DNA of 64,000 bases from Roseomonas sp. (GTDB taxonomy: Bacteria; Pseudomonadota; Alphaproteobacteria; Acetobacterales; Acetobacteraceae). Where the stretch lies: positions 1-64,000 of the forward strand of contig JADCGF010000023.1 in NCBI GenBank assembly GCA_020249145.1, given 5' to 3'. Shown here one piece after another: positions 24,217 through 34,143 of the stretch. The notes under the pieces were generated by a model. It was not told the origin of the DNA, ran no database searches, and saw nothing but the letters and a program-made list of their open reading frames with translations. Both the position numbers and the translations under genes were made by a program. The number at the start of each line of letters is the position of its first letter. The first letter of the stretch is position 1.

Positions 24217-24986
24217 CACGGCCTCCTTAAAATGAGATCTTCGCGGCGATTGGACATAGGCAAATGGGGAGGTTGGGAAAGAATCCACGCATCCACACCA
24301 GCGGCACGGGCGCGAGAAATCAGGGAAATGAGAACGGCATCATCCATTTCACCCTCAGCCGCCTGATTGAAACCTAGGTCTGGCGGCACATCGCTTCCGG
24401 TATAGGCGCGATGAAACGCGGCGCCTGCCGCACTTGCCAGAAACCGCCGACGCATGGACGCATTGGGTATATCGCCGATCATCATCATCCCCCCGCCGGG
24501 CCGCAGAAGCTTGAGCGCTGCATCCAAAAAGCCGAATATCTGACCTTCCGCAAAAACATAGTGAAGGACAGAATAGCACAGGATCACATCGGTGGCGCAC
24601 TGCAATCCCCCAAGCAGTGGCGCGCATTGGGGGAAAGGACCCTCAATCTTTTCGATCCCATCTCCTTCCGGCAAATCGGCCAGCATTTCAAGCGAATCTA
24701 CTAATATCAGGCGATTCTTTCTGGCTTTGCAGTGATCAATGACCAGGTTCGGAAGGTCGCTGCATCCCGGGCCGATATCAAGGACCGTGAGTTCCTCGCC
24801 CTGATCAAGCAGGGGGAGCTTTGCGCAAATGTCCTGAAAAATCTCGCTCTCCCGCCCTGCGCGGAGCGAATCAGGAAATCCGATCCGTTGATACCGGCTA
24901 AGGTCAGTGCGCTGGGCAAGCTGGCGGAACCCCTCATAGTCAAGGCTTGCGAAGGCGCGCGCCTGCTCTCGCTCATCTTTGTTCAT
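24216..24986 (-). CDS. SAM-dependent methyltransferase, resident copy
   Basis: A 256-residue paralogue of the island methyltransferase at 19880. SAM motif I is LTVLDIGPGCSDLP near residue 65; VILCYSVLHYVFAEG near 135 and MIGDIPNASMRRRF near 175 are shared with it. It is translationally coupled to the acyltransferase downstream, the same order as in the island. ATG 24986 has a weak GGG upstream. Confidence 0.84.
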   Translation of the reverse strand: MNKDEREQARAFASLDYEGFRQLAQRTDLSRYQRIGFPDSLRAGRESEIFQDICAKLPLLDQGEELTVLDIGPGCSDLPNLVIDHCKARKNRLILVDSLEMLADLPEGDGIEKIEGPFPQCAPLLGGLQCATDVILCYSVLHYVFAEGQIFGFLDAALKLLRPGGGMMMIGDIPNASMRRRFLASAAGAAFHRAYTGSDVPPDLGFNQAAEGEMDDAVLISLISRARAAGVDAWILSQPPHLPMSNRREDLILRRP

Positions 24987-25030
24987 TTGTAACCCTTTGA
25001 CCCCGGCTGGACTGTTTCAAAACCACCCCC

Positions 25031-26731
25031 TCACTCCCCCGCAATAATGGCATCCGCAATCTTTTCCGCCACCATCAGCGTCGGGAAATTTGTATTCGCG
25101 CAGGGCACCACAGGGAAGATTGACGCATCCACCACCCGCAGCCCCTCAATCCCTTTCACCCGGCCATTCGGGTCCACCACCGACATCGGGTCTTCCGGCC
25201 TACCCATGCGGCAGGAACAGGAAGCGTGCCAAACGCCAATCGTCGCCTTGCGGATGAAGGCTTCCAAGGCCGCATCATCCGTCAGCACCTGATCAAGGCG
25301 AAAACCCTCCACCACGAAGCGATCAATGAAATAGCTTCGCAGAAAGGCGGGCCCATCCAGCAACAGGCTGATCAACTTGGTTAGCATCCGGTTCTTGTCA
25401 TTCACCACGCCAAGCTTGCGCACGCGGTCGCTATAGCTGGCGGGGAAATGATTATCCGTAACCTTGCCCAACTCATCACTCATCTGGATCGCGGCCATCA
25501 TGCGAAAGCCACTCATCAGCCGGTCCAGATCGCGCTTGTCTGACAAGAGATTGAATTCAACAACCGGTTCATCACGCCAATTGCTGGAAGCAAGCTTCAA
25601 CTGCCCGCTCTCAGAATAGGTCTTATTCACCCAAAGCAGCATGGAAGCAATTTGCTCCCCCACCGCATGCCAGGCGGATTTGCTGACGACCGCCGCGAAC
25701 ATGTCACCCGCCGGCACGCCTTCCAGCTTGGAGGAGTAGCGCAGCCCAAGCAGGATATGCCGCCGCGTTTGATTATCTACCCGCGCGCCGCGCTTCAAAA
25801 AGGAAGACAGCGCAATGGAAGGATGGTCCATCAGGCCCTGACCAACCCCTGGCAAGGCCTTGCGGACCGGAATGCCGAGGTTCCGCAGATGCCCCACGGG
25901 TCCAATGCCCGATCTCAGCAGATGCGCGGGGGAGTGGATGGCACCGCAGGATAGGATTATTTCGCGCCCCATGAAGCGTTGTTCCTGCCCGCGCACCACT
26001 GCCACCACGCCGATGCAGCGCTGATCTTCAAACAGCAATTCCTTTACCTGAGTCTCACAGGAAATCGTCAGATTTTCGCGCGCGCGGGTTTCGCGGTCCA
26101 GATAGCCCATAGCGGCGGAAACGCGCTGTTCTTCCGCATTTGAAATGGTGATCGGAAAGAACCCATCCTCAAAAAACCCGTTCTGGTCTTCCAAGGGCTT
26201 GAAGCCAGCAGCAGCGAAAGACTTGGCGGCGGCCTTGGCGTGGTTGTTCCACTGGTTGGGCATGATACGCCGGACTTTTATGCGCCCTTCCTTGCCGTGA
26301 AAGGGGCCACCGAAATCAAGGTCATGCTCGACCTTCTTGAAATACGGCAGCACCGCATCCCAATTCCAACCTGTCGCACCGCGTGCTTCCCATTCATTGT
26401 AATCCGTGGGCGCGCCGCGATTGGCCATTTGCCCATTGATGGAAGAACCGCCGCCCAGCACCCGCGCCTGTTCATATTTGCGCAAGGGCGGGCGTTCCTG
26501 CGGGTTATTGTGGGACACAACCTGCGTATGCACGCGCAATTCGGTCCAATGAAAGCGCGGATCGAAATACGCCGTGCCGGGGTAGCTGTCGCGGATTTCC
26601 CTTGCTTCCTCACCGGGCGGCGCATCAGGGCCAGCCTCACACAGCAACACCTTATGGCCGCCGCGCGCAGAAAGCCGATGCGCCAGCACGGAACCGGCAG
26701 AACCGCCGCCCACAATAATCGTATCGAACAT
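25031..26731 (-). CDS. GMC-family FAD oxidoreductase (choline dehydrogenase-like)
   Basis: A 566-residue flavoprotein of the glucose-methanol-choline family. FAD motif IIVGGGSAGSVLAHRLS is at residues 5-21, the GMC signature-like GGGSSINGQMANRG near 92, and a second GMC motif (ILSCGAIHSPAHLLRSG) near 260; the C-terminal HASCSCRMG and NTNFPTLMVAEKIAD are typical. It oxidises an alcohol; substrate unknown. ATG 26731 follows GAGGAAG. Downstream of the HIT gene by 20 bases. Confidence 0.92.
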   Translation of the reverse strand: MFDTIIVGGGSAGSVLAHRLSARGGHKVLLCEAGPDAPPGEEAREIRDSYPGTAYFDPRFHWTELRVHTQVVSHNNPQERPPLRKYEQARVLGGGSSINGQMANRGAPTDYNEWEARGATGWNWDAVLPYFKKVEHDLDFGGPFHGKEGRIKVRRIMPNQWNNHAKAAAKSFAAAGFKPLEDQNGFFEDGFFPITISNAEEQRVSAAMGYLDRETRARENLTISCETQVKELLFEDQRCIGVVAVVRGQEQRFMGREIILSCGAIHSPAHLLRSGIGPVGHLRNLGIPVRKALPGVGQGLMDHPSIALSSFLKRGARVDNQTRRHILLGLRYSSKLEGVPAGDMFAAVVSKSAWHAVGEQIASMLLWVNKTYSESGQLKLASSNWRDEPVVEFNLLSDKRDLDRLMSGFRMMAAIQMSDELGKVTDNHFPASYSDRVRKLGVVNDKNRMLTKLISLLLDGPAFLRSYFIDRFVVEGFRLDQVLTDDAALEAFIRKATIGVWHASCSCRMGRPEDPMSVVDPNGRVKGIEGLRVVDASIFPVVPCANTNFPTLMVAEKIADAIIAGE

Positions 26732-26751
26732 CACGCTTCCTCTGCTTATTC

Positions 26752-27132
26752 TCAAGTTTGGGCGATCATGCGGCCTAGCGGCCGGCCGCCGCAGATATGC
26801 ACATGGAAATGCGGCACTTCCTGCCCGGCATGCATGCCCATATTCGTCAGCATGCGATACCCATCCGCTTCCAGCCCCAGGCCCTTCGCCACCTGGCCCA
26901 CCGCGCGCCAGAAGCCAGTGATTTCATCCGGCGTTGCGCTGGCGCTGAAATCAGCAATCGAGACATAGCGCCCTTTCGGGATCACCAGCACATGCACCGG
27001 CGCTTGCGGTGCGATGTCATGGAAGGCGAGCACATGATTATCCTCATGCACCTTCTTCGCGGGGATTTCACCGCGCAGGATGCGCGCGAAGATATTGCTG
27101 TCATCATAGGGGCCAAGGCCATTGACGGGCAT
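26752..27132 (-). CDS. HIT-family nucleotide-binding protein (HinT-like)
   Basis: A 126-residue histidine-triad hydrolase. The active-site motif HFHVHI is near residue 108, with NIFARILRGEIPAKKVHED at the N-terminus as in HinT proteins, which hydrolyse adenosine phosphoramidates. ATG 27132 has GAGGG at good spacing; the frame stays open upstream without similarity. Confidence 0.92.
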   Translation of the reverse strand: MPVNGLGPYDDSNIFARILRGEIPAKKVHEDNHVLAFHDIAPQAPVHVLVIPKGRYVSIADFSASATPDEITGFWRAVGQVAKGLGLEADGYRMLTNMGMHAGQEVPHFHVHICGGRPLGRMIAQT

Positions 27133-27199
27133 GGTTTCGCTTCCCTCGTTGATATCACTATCCCCACCATGCCATGCATGGCCAGGATTGGAAGCCCGC

Positions 27200-28192
27200 T
27201 CAAGCAGAACTGAGCCAAGCCGCCGCCGCCTGATCCGCCCCGCTCGGCAAGGGTGCGTCGCGATTCCCCATCCAGGCCAGGATATCGCTGGCCACCGCGG
27301 CGCCGCCGAAATCGCGCAGCAGCATGTGGTGGCCTTCCGGATAAAAGGCCACGCGCTGGGCGGCACCCCTCGGCAATTGGGCCAGGGCCTCGCGAATCGG
27401 CTTGGGTGGCACCAATTCATCCTTGGCGCCGTAGAGCACCAAAGCGGGCGCAGTGAAGCGCGGCAGGGCGGCGGTGGCGGCATCCATCAAATCAACCAGG
27501 CCGGCCACGGCATCAACCCGCGTTGCCTTGATCAACTGCGGGTCGCGGGACCAGCGGCGCCAGGCGTCAAGATTATCGGTCGGGCGAAACACCGGCGCGC
27601 TGGAGGAAAGCTCCAGCCCCGGCGTCAGCGCCACCATGACATCCAATGTCCAGCGCATCGGCCAACCCAGGCTGGTCCGCCCACGCAAGGCCGGGGCGGA
27701 AAGCACAAGCCCATCCGCCATGGCGGCCTTGCTGCCGGCCAGCACCAGCACCGCGCCCCCCATACTTTCGCCCATCATGAATAGCGGTAGGTCAGGATGG
27801 CGGGCGCGCATCAAACCGGCAGCGGTGATGGCATCTTGCGCCAGGGTCTCATGCCCCGGCCAAACACCGCGCGGCGCCGCGCCGCCAAAGCCGCGCTGGT
27901 CATAGGCGTAAAGCGTCACACCGGCGGCAGTGAACCAGGGTGCGGCATCTTCCGCGAAGGACCGGCCATATTCATTCATGCCATGCAAGGCGAGCATCAC
28001 GGCGCGCGGCGGGCCTTCTGGCCGCCAGGCATGCAAAGGCAGTCGCAAGCCATCGGCCATGACCAGCGCGTCATCCAGCACGGCGGGCCTGGTCACCACC
28101 GGCCCCATGGGCGCGCGGGCCTCGGCGCAGCCGGCCAGCGCCAAGCCGGCCAGAAGCGCCCTCCGCCCCGTTATGACAGGCTTCATGGTCAT
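27200..28192 (-). CDS. alpha/beta hydrolase lipoprotein, monoacylglycerol-lipase-like
   Basis: A 330-residue serine hydrolase of the lysophospholipase/monoglyceride lipase group. Oxyanion motif ALHGMNEYG near residue 70, nucleophile GESMGG near 144, Asp in YGAKDELVP and His in EGHHMLL near 300. The N-terminus has a lipobox-like LALAGC near 18-22, so a membrane-anchored lipoprotein is likely. ATG 28192 or 28186 are both possible starts. Confidence 0.85.
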   Translation of the reverse strand: MTMKPVITGRRALLAGLALAGCAEARAPMGPVVTRPAVLDDALVMADGLRLPLHAWRPEGPPRAVMLALHGMNEYGRSFAEDAAPWFTAAGVTLYAYDQRGFGGAAPRGVWPGHETLAQDAITAAGLMRARHPDLPLFMMGESMGGAVLVLAGSKAAMADGLVLSAPALRGRTSLGWPMRWTLDVMVALTPGLELSSSAPVFRPTDNLDAWRRWSRDPQLIKATRVDAVAGLVDLMDAATAALPRFTAPALVLYGAKDELVPPKPIREALAQLPRGAAQRVAFYPEGHHMLLRDFGGAAVASDILAWMGNRDAPLPSGADQAAAAWLSSA

Positions 28193-28279
28193 GAGTGTCA
28201 GATAGGGTGCCGGGCAAGGCTGGTCCATCACCCGCTGGCCCGGTATGATTAGACCAAGCACTGCCAAATGAGGACCCAG

Positions 28280-28507
28280 ATGCGCGACCAGCAAATGACC
28301 GGCTATGGCCCGAAGCCCGTGGTGGGTGTCACGCCCGAACAGCGCGTTACTGTCCATAGCCGCAAAATCGCATGTGATGGGGAAGCGGCCAGCGGGCTCG
28401 GCCATCCGCGCATTTGGCTGCATATTGAAGGGCATGATGTGACCTGCCCTTATTGTTCCATCACCTATGCGCTGGCCGAAGGCGCTGGCGAGGATCATGG
28501 CCATTGA
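28280..28507 (+). CDS. zinc-finger (CHCC-type) domain protein
   Basis: A 75-residue protein with the CHCC zinc-finger arrangement (C in KIACDG, H in LGHPRIWLH, then CPYC near residue 57), similar to small proteins of alphaproteobacteria and the NDUFS6 complex I subunit. ATG 28280 has GAGGA 5 bases upstream; ATG 28268 is an alternative. It overlaps polA by 11 bases. Confidence 0.83.
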   Translation: MRDQQMTGYGPKPVVGVTPEQRVTVHSRKIACDGEAASGLGHPRIWLHIEGHDVTCPYCSITYALAEGAGEDHGH

Positions 28508-31373
28508 AGATGGCGCCGGCCCCGAAGCGGCCCGCCCGCATGGCAAAGCCTTGAGCGAGGCGATTGCGGGGGCCGAGGGCCTGCCGGAAACCAAGCCCGG
28601 CGAACGCCATCTGATTCTGGTGGATGGTTCGGGCTATATCTTCCGCGCTTATCACGCGCTGCCGCCAATGACGCGCCCGGATGGCACGCCGGTGAATGCG
28701 GTGTTTGGCTTCACCAATATGCTGTCCCAATTCCTCCTGCGTCATGCGGCCAGCCATATCGCAGTGGTGTTCGATGCCGGGCGGCATACGTTTCGCAACC
28801 AAATCTACACCGCCTATAAGGCGCATCGGCCGGACCCGCCGCCGGAATTGGTGCCGCAATTCGGCCTGATCCGTGATGCGACCGATGCCTTTGGTGTCGC
28901 GCGCGTCGAACAGGAAGGTTTTGAGGCGGATGATCTGATCGCTGCCTATGCCAAGGCGTTTGAAGCCACCGGCGGGCATGTCACGATTGTGTCTTCCGAC
29001 AAGGATTTGATGCAGCTGATCCGCCCCGCGGTGCAGATGCTCGATCCCATGAAGCAGAAGCCGCTGCGCGCGCCGGAGGTGATGGAAAAATTCGGCGTCG
29101 CCCCTGAAAAGGTCGTGGATGTGCAGGCGCTCGCCGGCGATGCGACGGATAATATACCGGGCGTGCCGGGGATTGGCATTAAGACGGCAGCGCAATTGAT
29201 CACCGAATATGGTGATCTTGATACGCTGCTGGCGCGTGCTGCGGAAATCAAGCAGCCAAAGCGCCGCGAAGCGCTATTGGAAAATGCCGAAATGGCGCGG
29301 ATATCGCGTCGGCTGGTGACCCTTGATGAAAATGCACCGCTGCCGCTGGAGATTGCTGCGCTGGAAGCCAAGGCGCCGGGCGATGGCAAGCTGGAAGCCT
29401 TTCTGCGCGCGCAGGGTTTCCGTTCCATCTTGGCGCGGATGGGTTTTGGCGAGGCGAATGGCGCACCCCATCGCGCGGCAAGTCGCGCCTCAGCGCCCGA
29501 TGCACCCGCAGCAGAAGCACCCAATGTTGCGGTGGCTTTTGGCCCCTATGATTGCGTGACGGATGAAGCCAGCTTGGCGCGCTGGGTTGCGCTGGCGCGA
29601 GAAGCGGGCGTGGTGGGCGTGGATACGGAAACCGATAGCCTGGATGCGCGCCGCGCCACCATGGTGGGTTTCTCGCTGGCCATCGCCCCTGGCCGCGCCT
29701 GCTATGTGCCAATCCGCCATGGCAGCACGGGCGATATGCTGGCCGCCCCGGCGCCAGAACAGATTGCGTCGGAAGCAGCCTTCGCGCTGCTTCGCCCTCT
29801 TCTCACCGATGCTGCCGTGCTCAAGGTTTTCCAGCACGCGAAATATGATCTGGAAGTCATGGGGCGGGCGGAAAATGGCGGCTTTGCCGAGATCAGCCCG
29901 ATTGATGACACCATGATGCTGTCCTACGCCATGGAAGCCGGTCGGCATGGCCATGGCATGGATGAACTTTCGGTTTTGCATCTGGGCCATAAGCCGATCA
30001 GCTTTGATGAGGTGACTGGCACCGGCAAAGCCCGGATGCTGTTCAGCGAAGTGCCGTTGGACAAGGCCACGGCCTATGCCGCCGAAGATGCGGATGTGAC
30101 GCTGCGCCTGTGGCTGCTGCTGCGCCCGCGTTTACGCGCTGATGGGGCGCTGGTGAGCTACGAGCAAATCGAACGCCGCATGATCCCCGTTTTGCGCGAT
30201 ATGGAAGCCGCCGGCGTGAAGGTGGATGGCGCGGAATTGGCGCGGATTGGCGAAGATTTCGCGGGGCGCCTCGCGGTGCTGGAAGCTTCCATCCATAAGC
30301 TTGCGGGCCGTGCCTTCAATGTTGGCTCGCCCAAGCAATTGGGTGAGATTCTGTTTGACGAAATGGGCCTATCCGGCGGGCGCAAGGGCAAGACCGGCGC
30401 CTATTCCACTGATGCGGCGGTGTTGGAAGAACTCAGTGTCCAGGGCGTGGAATTGGCCGGCAAGGTGCTGGAATGGCGCCAATTAGCCAAGCTGAAATCC
30501 ACCTATGTTGAAGGGCTCACCGCGCAGATAGATGGGTCTGACAAGCGCGTACATACTTCCTATCAGATGGCCATCACCTCCACCGGGCGGCTTTCGTCAA
30601 CCGATCCCAATTTGCAGAATATCCCGATCCGCAGCGAAGAAGGCATGCGCATCCGCCGCGCCTTCATCGCCGATAAGGGTAATGTGCTGCTGGCTGCGGA
30701 TTACAGCCAGATTGAATTGCGGCTGCTGGCGCATTTGGCGGAGGTGCCAAGTTTGCGCGAAGCCTTCGCGGGTGGGGAGGATATTCATGCCCGCACCGCT
30801 TCCGAAATCTTCGGCATTCCGCGCGACAAGGTGGATAAGGAAGCGCGGCGCCGCGCCAAGATGATCAATTTCGGCATCATTTATGGCATGTCAGCCTTTG
30901 GCCTGGCGACCCGCCTTGGCATTCCACCCGGCGAAGGCCGCGCGATTATTGATGCCTATTTCGCGCAATATCCGGGTATTCGGCAGGAAATGGAACGGCT
31001 GAAGGAAGAAGCGCGTACCCATGGCTTTGTGCGCACCCCCTTTGGCCGCAAGCTGTGGATTCCCGATATCGCGACGCGTGACCCGGTGCGCCGCGCTGGC
31101 GCCGAACGCGCAGCGATCAATGCCCCCTTCCAGGGTGGGGCCGCCGAGATCATCAAACGCGCCATGGTACGCCTGCCGCGCGCCTTGCGCGATGCGGGGC
31201 TGAAGGCGCGCATGCTGCTGCAAGTGCATGATGAATTAGTGTTCGAGGTGCCGGAGGCTGAGGTTGAAGCAACATCAGCGCTCGTACGGCAAATCATGGA
31301 ATCGGTCGCCACTTTGCGCGTGCCGCTTTCGGTTGAAGTCGGGCAGGGTCATTCCTGGGCAGAGGCGCATTGA
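28497..31373 (+). CDS. polA: DNA polymerase I
   Basis: A 958-residue family A polymerase. N-terminal 5'-nuclease domain (LVDGSGYIFRAYHALPP near residue 40, EADDLIAAYA near 145). The 3'-5' proofreading domain looks active (VGVDTETDSLDAR near 375 and FQHAKYDLEV near 450). Polymerase motif A is DYSQIELRLLAHL near 735, motif B RRRAKMINFGIIYG near 785 and motif C VHDELVFE near 910. It fills gaps and replaces RNA primers. Start ATG 28497 overlaps the zinc-finger gene; GAGGA is only 3 bases upstream. Confidence 0.97.
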   Translation: MAIEDGAGPEAARPHGKALSEAIAGAEGLPETKPGERHLILVDGSGYIFRAYHALPPMTRPDGTPVNAVFGFTNMLSQFLLRHAASHIAVVFDAGRHTFRNQIYTAYKAHRPDPPPELVPQFGLIRDATDAFGVARVEQEGFEADDLIAAYAKAFEATGGHVTIVSSDKDLMQLIRPAVQMLDPMKQKPLRAPEVMEKFGVAPEKVVDVQALAGDATDNIPGVPGIGIKTAAQLITEYGDLDTLLARAAEIKQPKRREALLENAEMARISRRLVTLDENAPLPLEIAALEAKAPGDGKLEAFLRAQGFRSILARMGFGEANGAPHRAASRASAPDAPAAEAPNVAVAFGPYDCVTDEASLARWVALAREAGVVGVDTETDSLDARRATMVGFSLAIAPGRACYVPIRHGSTGDMLAAPAPEQIASEAAFALLRPLLTDAAVLKVFQHAKYDLEVMGRAENGGFAEISPIDDTMMLSYAMEAGRHGHGMDELSVLHLGHKPISFDEVTGTGKARMLFSEVPLDKATAYAAEDADVTLRLWLLLRPRLRADGALVSYEQIERRMIPVLRDMEAAGVKVDGAELARIGEDFAGRLAVLEASIHKLAGRAFNVGSPKQLGEILFDEMGLSGGRKGKTGAYSTDAAVLEELSVQGVELAGKVLEWRQLAKLKSTYVEGLTAQIDGSDKRVHTSYQMAITSTGRLSSTDPNLQNIPIRSEEGMRIRRAFIADKGNVLLAADYSQIELRLLAHLAEVPSLREAFAGGEDIHARTASEIFGIPRDKVDKEARRRAKMINFGIIYGMSAFGLATRLGIPPGEGRAIIDAYFAQYPGIRQEMERLKEEARTHGFVRTPFGRKLWIPDIATRDPVRRAGAERAAINAPFQGGAAEIIKRAMVRLPRALRDAGLKARMLLQVHDELVFEVPEAEVEATSALVRQIMESVATLRVPLSVEVGQGHSWAEAH

Positions 31374-31375
31374 CC

Positions 31376-32596
31376 ATGGCATCGGGTTGGAGTGCGGCTG
31401 AAAGAACCACGCTGGCGCAAATCTGTGCCGCACATTTCGTCAGCCATTTGCATATCCTGATCCTGCCACCGCTGTTTCCGCTGCTGCGCGAAGCGCTGGA
31501 TGTTTCCTATATCGAACTCGGCCTGGCATTGACGCTTTTCAACATCGTCTCGGCCTTTACGCAGGCGCCGATGGGCTTTGTCGTGGACCGGATTGGCCCG
31601 CGCAAAATGCTGGCGGCAGCTTTGATGTTTGGTGGTTCCGCCTTCATCCTGTTTGGGCTTTTTCCAAGCTGGCCCATGCTATTGGTGGCCGCCGCCATGG
31701 CTGGGCTTGCCAATAGCGTCTATCACCCGGCGGATTACGCGGTGTTGGGTTCGGATATCAGTGAAGGCCGTGTGGGCCGCGCCTTTTCCTTGCATACGGC
31801 GTGCGGGTTTTTGGGGGGCGCGATTGCGCCCGCCTTCATGCTGGGTGTGGCTGCGCTGGGTGGCATGTCCTGGGCGATGATTGCCGGCGGCCTGGTTGGC
31901 CCGCTGGTGGCGATACCGTTGATATTTGCCGCGCGGCGCGACGCGGCCAAGCCCCGCCCGGCAGCCGCCGCGCAGCGCGGAGCCGAAGCAGGTGGCGTGC
32001 GCCGTGTGCTGACCCCGGCAGTGATGGCGATGATGGTGTTCTTCATCATGCTGGCACTTGCCAATGGCGGCATCCATAGTTTCTCGGTCGCGGCCTGGGT
32101 GGCGCAGGGCATGACCCTGGAACTCGCGAATGGGGCTTTAACCGGCTATCTGTTCGCGAGCGCGATTGGCGTTTTGGCCGGCGGCTATATTGCGGATTGG
32201 ACCAAACGCCATGGGCTGGTGGCGACTTTCGGCTTTATCGCGGCGGCTTCGCTCATGCTGCTGGTCGGCAATGGCGCTTTCCAGGGGTATGCGCTGATTG
32301 CCGCCATGATCGCTTCCGGCTTGCTCACCGGCATGATCATGCCATCGCGTGATATGCTGGTGCGCGCCGCCGCACCGCCAGGGCAGGCGGGGGCGGTATT
32401 CGGTATTGTTTCCACAGGCTTCAATATCGGCGGCATGGTGGGACCGCCGCTTTATGGCTGGTTGCTGGAAGCGGGAGAACCGCGACTGATCTTCATCACC
32501 ACGGCGGGCTTCATGCTGCTGACGGCGGTGATGGCTATTGGGCAGGAATGGCGGCTCGCACGCCGCCGCCGTGCGGCCATGACTGCGGCGGAATGA
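31376..32596 (+). CDS. MFS transporter
   Basis: A 406-residue membrane protein with about twelve hydrophobic segments and the MFS loop 2-3 motif in GFVVDRIGPRKML near residue 65. The second half carries GGYIADWTKRHG near 268, the matching loop. The substrate cannot be read. The start is 2 bases after the polA stop (AGAGG upstream), so co-transcription with polA is likely. It ends where the AEC gene on the other strand ends. Confidence 0.9.
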   Translation: MASGWSAAERTTLAQICAAHFVSHLHILILPPLFPLLREALDVSYIELGLALTLFNIVSAFTQAPMGFVVDRIGPRKMLAAALMFGGSAFILFGLFPSWPMLLVAAAMAGLANSVYHPADYAVLGSDISEGRVGRAFSLHTACGFLGGAIAPAFMLGVAALGGMSWAMIAGGLVGPLVAIPLIFAARRDAAKPRPAAAAQRGAEAGGVRRVLTPAVMAMMVFFIMLALANGGIHSFSVAAWVAQGMTLELANGALTGYLFASAIGVLAGGYIADWTKRHGLVATFGFIAAASLMLLVGNGAFQGYALIAAMIASGLLTGMIMPSRDMLVRAAAPPGQAGAVFGIVSTGFNIGGMVGPPLYGWLLEAGEPRLIFITTAGFMLLTAVMAIGQEWRLARRRRAAMTAAE

Positions 32597-33520
32597 TCAC
32601 GCCTTGAAGTAAGCGAGCAATACGGAAAGCGTTGCTATGGAGATGAGCGTCGAAAGCAGCACCGTCGCACCGGAAGCGCCCACGCCGGTGTCATAACGCC
32701 GCGCCAGCAGAAAGGCATTGGCGCCAGTCGGTAGCGCTGATGTCACCACCGCGACCGCCGTTTCCAGGGGTGAGAGCCCAAGCGCCCAACAAGCACCCCA
32801 AGCGAGGGCCGGCATCAGCGCGAGTTTCAGGAAACTGGCGAGACCAACCTCCGCCCGCGCACCGGCCAGAGAAAACCCGGCGAGCGACCCGCCAAGGCAG
32901 AATAGTGCCAGTGGCGGCCCGGCACCGCCGAGCAACTCCAGCACGCGCCGCATTGGCGCCGGCACGGGAATCCCAAGCGCCTGCCACACGAAGGCCAGGA
33001 ATACCGCCATCACAATCGGATGCCGCAGCACACCCAGCAGCGTGGCGCGCAACACGCGCGACAGCGGCGCCTGGCTATGCAGCCCAATTTCCGCCACCAC
33101 GGTGGCGACACTCAGCAGCACCATCGAATGCAGCGCGAGGATCACCAGCAATATGGTCAGCCCGGCCTGACCGAAAGCCGCCGTGATCAGCGGAATGCCC
33201 AGCATAACAGTGTTGCCGAAGCTGGCATTCAGCGCGAATAGCCCCGCCGCACCAATGCCCTGGCGCAGCCGCGCCCGGCCCAGCCACAGTGCAATGCCAT
33301 AAATCAGCATGGAGGCGACGAAAAACGCGAAGGCCGCCGGCCCGCCGCCTTCATGGCCAGAAGTGCCGCCATTGAATAGCAAGCAGGGCGAAGCGATGGA
33401 GAAGGTGAAGAAATTCAGCCCGCGAAAGCCGCCATCATCCACAAAGCGCCAGCGCGAAGCGGCATAGCCCAGCGCGATAATCGCAAAAACCGGCAGAACA
33501 ATCCCAAGAACAATGCTCAC
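32597..33520 (-). CDS. AEC-family (auxin efflux carrier-like) transporter
   Basis: A 307-residue protein with about ten hydrophobic segments; the N-terminal LPVFAIIALGYAASR and the Asn/Gly-rich GNTVMLGIPLI are typical of AEC permeases, which export or import organic acids such as malonate or malate. GTG start at 33520 overlaps the gmk stop (GTGA). Convergent with the MFS gene, with no gap. Confidence 0.88.
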   Translation of the reverse strand: MSIVLGIVLPVFAIIALGYAASRWRFVDDGGFRGLNFFTFSIASPCLLFNGGTSGHEGGGPAAFAFFVASMLIYGIALWLGRARLRQGIGAAGLFALNASFGNTVMLGIPLITAAFGQAGLTILLVILALHSMVLLSVATVVAEIGLHSQAPLSRVLRATLLGVLRHPIVMAVFLAFVWQALGIPVPAPMRRVLELLGGAGPPLALFCLGGSLAGFSLAGARAEVGLASFLKLALMPALAWGACWALGLSPLETAVAVVTSALPTGANAFLLARRYDTGVGASGATVLLSTLISIATLSVLLAYFKA

Positions 33521-34137
33521 GCGCCGAGCAAGCCTTTGATGAAGCCCGCCATGCTGGATAGGCGGGGGCGCTCACTACGCGCGGCATGCAGCACGGCGCG
33601 CGCCGCTGCCACGGTTGCGGCAAAATCCTGATTGATCAGTACGTGGTCAAACTCATCCCAATGGGCGATTTCTTCCCGCGCTGCCACCATGCGTTTGGCG
33701 ATTTCCTCTGGCCCATCCTGGCCGCGCAGTTGCAGCCGCCGCTCCAGCTCCGCCATGCTCGGCGGCAGTAGGAAAATGCTGGTGACATCGGCCGGCATGC
33801 TGGTTTTCAACTGCCGATGGCCCTGCCATTCAATGTCGAACAACACATCACGCCCTTCGGCCAAAGCCGCTTCCACCGGCGCGCGCGGGGTGCCATAGCC
33901 GCGGCCCAGAAACATTGCATGTTCCAGCAAATCACCGCGCGCAATCATGGCGTGATATTCGGCCATGTCGCGGAAATGATAATGCACGCCATCAACTTCC
34001 CCCGGGCGCGGCGCGCGGGTGGTTACGCTGACGGAAAGCGCCAAATCTGCCTCGCTTTCCAAAAGCGCGCGGGAAACACTGGTTTTGCCCGCCCCTGGGG
34101 GTGCCGCAATCACCAGACAAACACCGCGACGTTTCAT
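33517..34137 (-). CDS. gmk: guanylate kinase
   Basis: A 206-residue P-loop kinase that phosphorylates GMP to GDP. P-loop AAPPGAGKTSVSRAL is at residues 11-25, the GMP-binding TTRAPRPGEVDGVHYHF near 41 and DIEWQGHRQLK near 98. It is 6 bases downstream of yicC; this order is common in proteobacteria. Confidence 0.96.
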   Translation of the reverse strand: MKRRGVCLVIAAPPGAGKTSVSRALLESEADLALSVSVTTRAPRPGEVDGVHYHFRDMAEYHAMIARGDLLEHAMFLGRGYGTPRAPVEAALAEGRDVLFDIEWQGHRQLKTSMPADVTSIFLLPPSMAELERRLQLRGQDGPEEIAKRMVAAREEIAHWDEFDHVLINQDFAATVAAARAVLHAARSERPRLSSMAGFIKGLLGA

Positions 34138-34143
34138 GGGCGC

